Origin: Robiginitomaculum sp.
Lineage (GTDB): Bacteria > Pseudomonadota > Alphaproteobacteria > Caulobacterales > Maricaulaceae
Reading direction: 5' to 3'
Length of the DNA: 7,755 nucleotides
Assembly (NCBI GenBank): GCA_026982235.1
Contig: JALSHM010000465.1
Coordinates: 1 to 7,755, forward strand
Made by a program: the position numbers and the translations under genes. The notes beneath the pieces are model-generated. The model worked only from the letters and a program-made list of their open reading frames with translations. It was not told the DNA's origin and ran no database searches. Numbering within the stretch: the stretch's first letter is position 1; the number at the start of each line of letters is the position of its first letter. Below are positions 5,430-7,755 of this stretch, piece after piece.

Positions 5430-7354
5430 ATTTTTCCCCGCTTCCGTCCTCTATCCAAAATGGATATAAAACCTGCTAGAGCTATCATCAAAGCGCCAAG
5501 CCAAATCCAGTTAACCAATGGATGCACATAAGCGCGTACCACCCAGCCTTTCTCCGCATCACCCTCGCCCACACCCGCATACAGGTTTCTCATAGGACGA
5601 ACCTGGATGCCAGCCTCTGTTGTTATCATATTGCGGACTTGATAAAAACGGCGTGCAGATCTTAGTGTACCGACTATGTGGCCACTTTTCTGCACCTCGA
5701 CCGCAGCGACCATTTTTTGAAAATTTCGCTCCGCGCCGGGTGTCATACTTTTCAGAGTAAATTCATAGCCTCCGACCGTCATGCTTTCATGGAGTCTGAG
5801 AACTTTAGCGTCTTCCTTGGCCCAAACCGACATACCGGTTATTCCAATGACACAAATAGCTATGCCCATATGGGCTATTAGAAAACCCCAAACAGAGGCG
5901 GGTTGCGCCTTTAACAAGGTCATGGCTCCCGCTTGGCCAAATTTAATTTTACGACCAAAAGCAGCTAATGTACTATAGGCCAGATATACTGCGATACCGA
6001 TAGATAAAGCCCCAAGTACCGACTTACCGAGCCACCATGTAAGGCTAAATATTATCGCTACTAATACAAAAGACTTAAACAAATGTGGCTTGAGCGATTT
6101 CCAACTGTCTTCACGCCATTTCACCAATGGACCAACACCCATGATAGCAATCAGAACAATCATCACAGGGGCGAAAGTTCTGTCAAAATACGGCTCGCCC
6201 ACAGAGATTTTCCCGTCGGTGAAAGCCTCGATCAAAAGCGGGTAGAAAGTACCCAAAAACACGGTAAATGTTGACGTTACCAGTAGCAAATTATTGAGAA
6301 GTAAACCGCCCTCTTTGGATACTATTGTAAAGCTAGGCCCGCCGCGCAATGTATGTGCGCGTAGTGCAAACATCACTAGTCCACCACCAGTTGCCAGCAA
6401 TAATAGCGCAAGAATATAAACACCCCGCGCCGGGTCTACGGCGAAAGAATGCACACTGGTTAACACGCCTGAACGCACAACAAATGTCCCAACTAAACTC
6501 AAACTAAAGGCAGTAATGCCAAGTAAAATTGTCCAATTAGCCATGGCGTGTCGCTTGCCCAGAACTAATATGGAATGTAGCAACGCCGTGCCAACCAGCC
6601 ACGGTAAGAATGACACATTTTCCACCGGATCCCACATCCACCAACCGCCCCAGCCCAGTTCATAATAGGCCCAGATACTACCCATAGTGATACCAACGGT
6701 CAGGAAAGCCCACGCCAACAACACCCAAGGTCTCAGCCACCGCGCCCAGACCGCATCAACCCGGCCTTCTATCAGTGCGGCAACGGAAAACGAGAATGCC
6801 ATAGAAAATCCAACATAACCCAAATACAAGAATGGGGGATGGAATGCGAGGCCAGGATCTTGCAAAAGTGGGTTGAGCCCCTGCCCGTTGACGGGTACGG
6901 GGTTCAGCCGCAAAAATGGGTTGGACGTGAACAGAATAAAGCCCAAAAACCCGACACTAATCATACCTTGGACGGCCAGCGCCCGCGCTTTTAACCCTGC
7001 GGGTAAACCTTTGCCAAACACAGGCACCAACGCACCATAAATACCCAAGATAAACACCCAAAGCAACATCGAGCCTTCATGGTTGCCCCAAACACCGCTA
7101 ATTTTATACAAAAGCGGTTTATCCGTGTGAGAATTCACAGTGACCAGTTTAACCGAAAAGTCCGATTGAACAAAGACTATGGTCAAAGCCACAAACGATA
7201 TTGCTAGCAATATGCACTGCATTGTCGCCGCCCGGTCACCAAGGGCCATCAACCGTGCATCGCCTTTATATGCCCCCCACATAGGCAAAACAGACTGCAC
7301 AATGGCAATCAACAGGGCGAGTATTAAAGCTATTTGTCCAATTTCTGCTATCAT
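5426..7354 (-). CDS. ccmF: Cytochrome c haem lyase subunit CcmF
   Basis: 642 residues from the ATG at 7354. The frame also has a TTG two codons upstream (7360), but MIAEIGQIAL is the usual N-terminus of the family. CcmF is the large inner-membrane protein that takes haem from holo-CcmE and attaches it to the two cysteines of apocytochrome c. Seen here: many membrane segments along the whole length; the haem-handling WWD domain WGGWWMWDPVEN (about 235-246); and all four expected histidines, H172 (FHPPFLY), H260 (LLHSIL), H302 (SVHSF) and H495 (AHMGI), matching H173, H261, H303 and H491 of the E. coli protein. A periplasmic region (about 510-615) precedes the last membrane segment, and the tail is basic (DRGRKRGK). 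The length is normal. It is the first gene of the coupled unit, and its stop overlaps the ccmG start. No good ribosome binding site stands before it. An older name is cycK. Confidence 0.97.
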   Translation of the reverse strand: MIAEIGQIALILALLIAIVQSVLPMWGAYKGDARLMALGDRAATMQCILLAISFVALTIVFVQSDFSVKLVTVNSHTDKPLLYKISGVWGNHEGSMLLWVFILGIYGALVPVFGKGLPAGLKARALAVQGMISVGFLGFILFTSNPFLRLNPVPVNGQGLNPLLQDPGLAFHPPFLYLGYVGFSMAFSFSVAALIEGRVDAVWARWLRPWVLLAWAFLTVGITMGSIWAYYELGWGGWWMWDPVENVSFLPWLVGTALLHSILVLGKRHAMANWTILLGITAFSLSLVGTFVVRSGVLTSVHSFAVDPARGVYILALLLLATGGGLVMFALRAHTLRGGPSFTIVSKEGGLLLNNLLLVTSTFTVFLGTFYPLLIEAFTDGKISVGEPYFDRTFAPVMIVLIAIMGVGPLVKWREDSWKSLKPHLFKSFVLVAIIFSLTWWLGKSVLGALSIGIAVYLAYSTLAAFGRKIKFGQAGAMTLLKAQPASVWGFLIAHMGIAICVIGITGMSVWAKEDAKVLRLHESMTVGGYEFTLKSMTPGAERNFQKMVAAVEVQKSGHIVGTLRSARRFYQVRNMITTEAGIQVRPMRNLYAGVGEGDAEKGWVVRAYVHPLVNWIWLGALMIALAGFISILDRGRKRGKI

Positions 7355-7412
7355 GGGCAACTACATAGACGGCAAGTTCCCCCGCTACAACGATAATCGG
7401 CGGTAGGTGGTC

Positions 7413-7418
7413 ATTATA
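7413..7418 (-). promoter_or_regulatory. Possible -10 box for the ccmF operon
   Basis: A perfect TATAAT on the minus strand lies in the 136-nt gap (7355-7490) between hslV and ccmF and would give a leader of about 50 nt. No good -35 box stands 16-18 nt upstream; the nearest candidate, TTGTTG at 7442-7447, is 23 nt away. The gap otherwise holds a weak 5-bp inverted repeat (TGCCA/TGGCA near 7453-7475) without a T-run, so I see no convincing hslV terminator. Read-through from hslV is possible. Confidence 0.3.
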
Positions 7419-7490
7419 TCGCAGATATTGACCTGAGCGCCCAACAAGTTAATGCCAGTAAAAATCTAAATGGCAATCACGCCCCAATCC

Positions 7491-7755
7491 CTACTCTTCC
7501 AAAACCTCTACAACAAAATTGTTATTCGTAAACACGCATATGTCTGCGGCTATGTCCATGGCTTTGCGAGCGAGTTTTTCTGCGTCTTCTTCGTAATCGT
7601 CTAGGGCGCGGGCGGCGGACAAGGCATAGTTGCCGCCGCTACCGATGGCGGTGATACCCCCGTCAGGTTCAACCACGTCGCCATTGCCAGTAAGGACGAA
7701 GGTTTCTTTTTTATCAGCCACAATCATCATAGCTTGTAGCTGTCGCAGAACCTTG
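7491..7755 (-). CDS. hslV: ATP-dependent protease subunit HslV, 3' part
   Basis: The frame runs off the right edge; the codons upstream of the ATG pair at 7730 read KVLRQLQA, which is conserved HslV sequence, so the gene begins outside the window. The visible 88-codon C-terminal half has AMMIVADK, LVLTGNGDV-like FVLTGNGDVVEPD, the strongly conserved AIGSGGNYALSAARAL, and ARKAMDIAADICVFTNNN near the end. HslV (ClpQ) is the threonine peptidase of the cytoplasmic HslUV complex; twelve subunits form a two-ring chamber fed by the HslU ATPase. The catalytic N-terminal threonine lies beyond the window and cannot be checked. The family is about 175-185 residues, so about half is seen. It is on the same strand as the ccm operon, 136 nt ahead of ccmF. 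hslU is not between them, so if linked it must lie upstream. Confidence 0.95.
   Translation of the reverse strand, partial: KVLRQLQAMMIVADKKETFVLTGNGDVVEPDGGITAIGSGGNYALSAARALDDYEEDAEKLARKAMDIAADICVFTNNNFVVEVLEE

Noticed and set aside
5678..6274. Plus-strand open frames opposite ccmF
   Set aside because: They lie antisense to a well-supported gene, have no family motifs or ribosome binding sites, and read as chance frames.
7355..7360. TTG start for ccmF two codons upstream
   Set aside because: The ATG at 7354 gives the family's typical MIAEIG beginning; a TAG lies just before the TTG, and neither has a strong ribosome binding site.
7355..7446. Short minus-strand open frame in the gap before ccmF (reads LVGRSGQYLRY...)
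   Set aside because: It has no start codon after its upstream stop and lacks CcmE motifs; its open frame runs on into ccmF out of frame. Probably chance.
7453..7475. Inverted repeat TGCCA/TGGCA after hslV as a terminator
   Set aside because: Only five pairs around a long AT-rich loop, and no T-run follows on the coding strand.

Overview
The window looks like ordinary chromosomal DNA of an alphaproteobacterium. The evidence is the C-type NAD kinase with its FRPRRWRGA stretch, the System I cytochrome c maturation genes ccmF-ccmG-ccmH-ccmI, a bacterial proteasome subunit HslV, and a fumarylacetoacetate hydrolase-type enzyme. Base composition looks moderate (near 48% GC by eye), which is low for many Caulobacter- or Rhizobium-like bacteria and would suit a marine member of the Hyphomonadaceae/Maricaulales side. 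That placement is a guess. I see no tRNA, rRNA, insertion sequence, phage gene, CRISPR array or other mobile DNA.

Layout. Positions 1-666 (+) hold the 3' part of a fumarylacetoacetate hydrolase-family gene. Converging on it, 6 nt away, is a minus-strand pair read from 2564 down to 673: first a secreted protein that looks like a small outer-membrane beta-barrel, then a secreted aspartic protease with two active-site motifs. A 76-bp divergent promoter region (2565-2640) separates this pair from nadK (2641-3423, +). nadK converges, with a 7-nt gap, on the minus-strand cytochrome c maturation operon, transcribed ccmF (7354) to ccmG to ccmH to ccmI (ends 3431). The 3' part of hslV (minus strand) enters at the right edge, 136 nt upstream of ccmF.

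The four ccm genes form one translation-coupled unit, since each of the three junctions is the same 4-nt ATGA stop/start overlap. Together they encode the late half of System I. CcmG and CcmH keep the apocytochrome CXXCH cysteines reduced, CcmI holds the apocytochrome, and CcmF attaches haem. CcmF keeps all four expected histidines, and CcmG and CcmH keep their CXXC pairs. The genes for haem delivery (ccmABCD and ccmE) are not in the window, and ccmE, which commonly sits just before ccmF, is absent there.

I did not find a clearly new system. The least understood parts are the secreted barrel-like protein and the two-motif aspartic protease beside it. A 15-bp in-frame tandem repeat at the end of ccmH, which also carries the ccmI ribosome binding site, is also worth a look.
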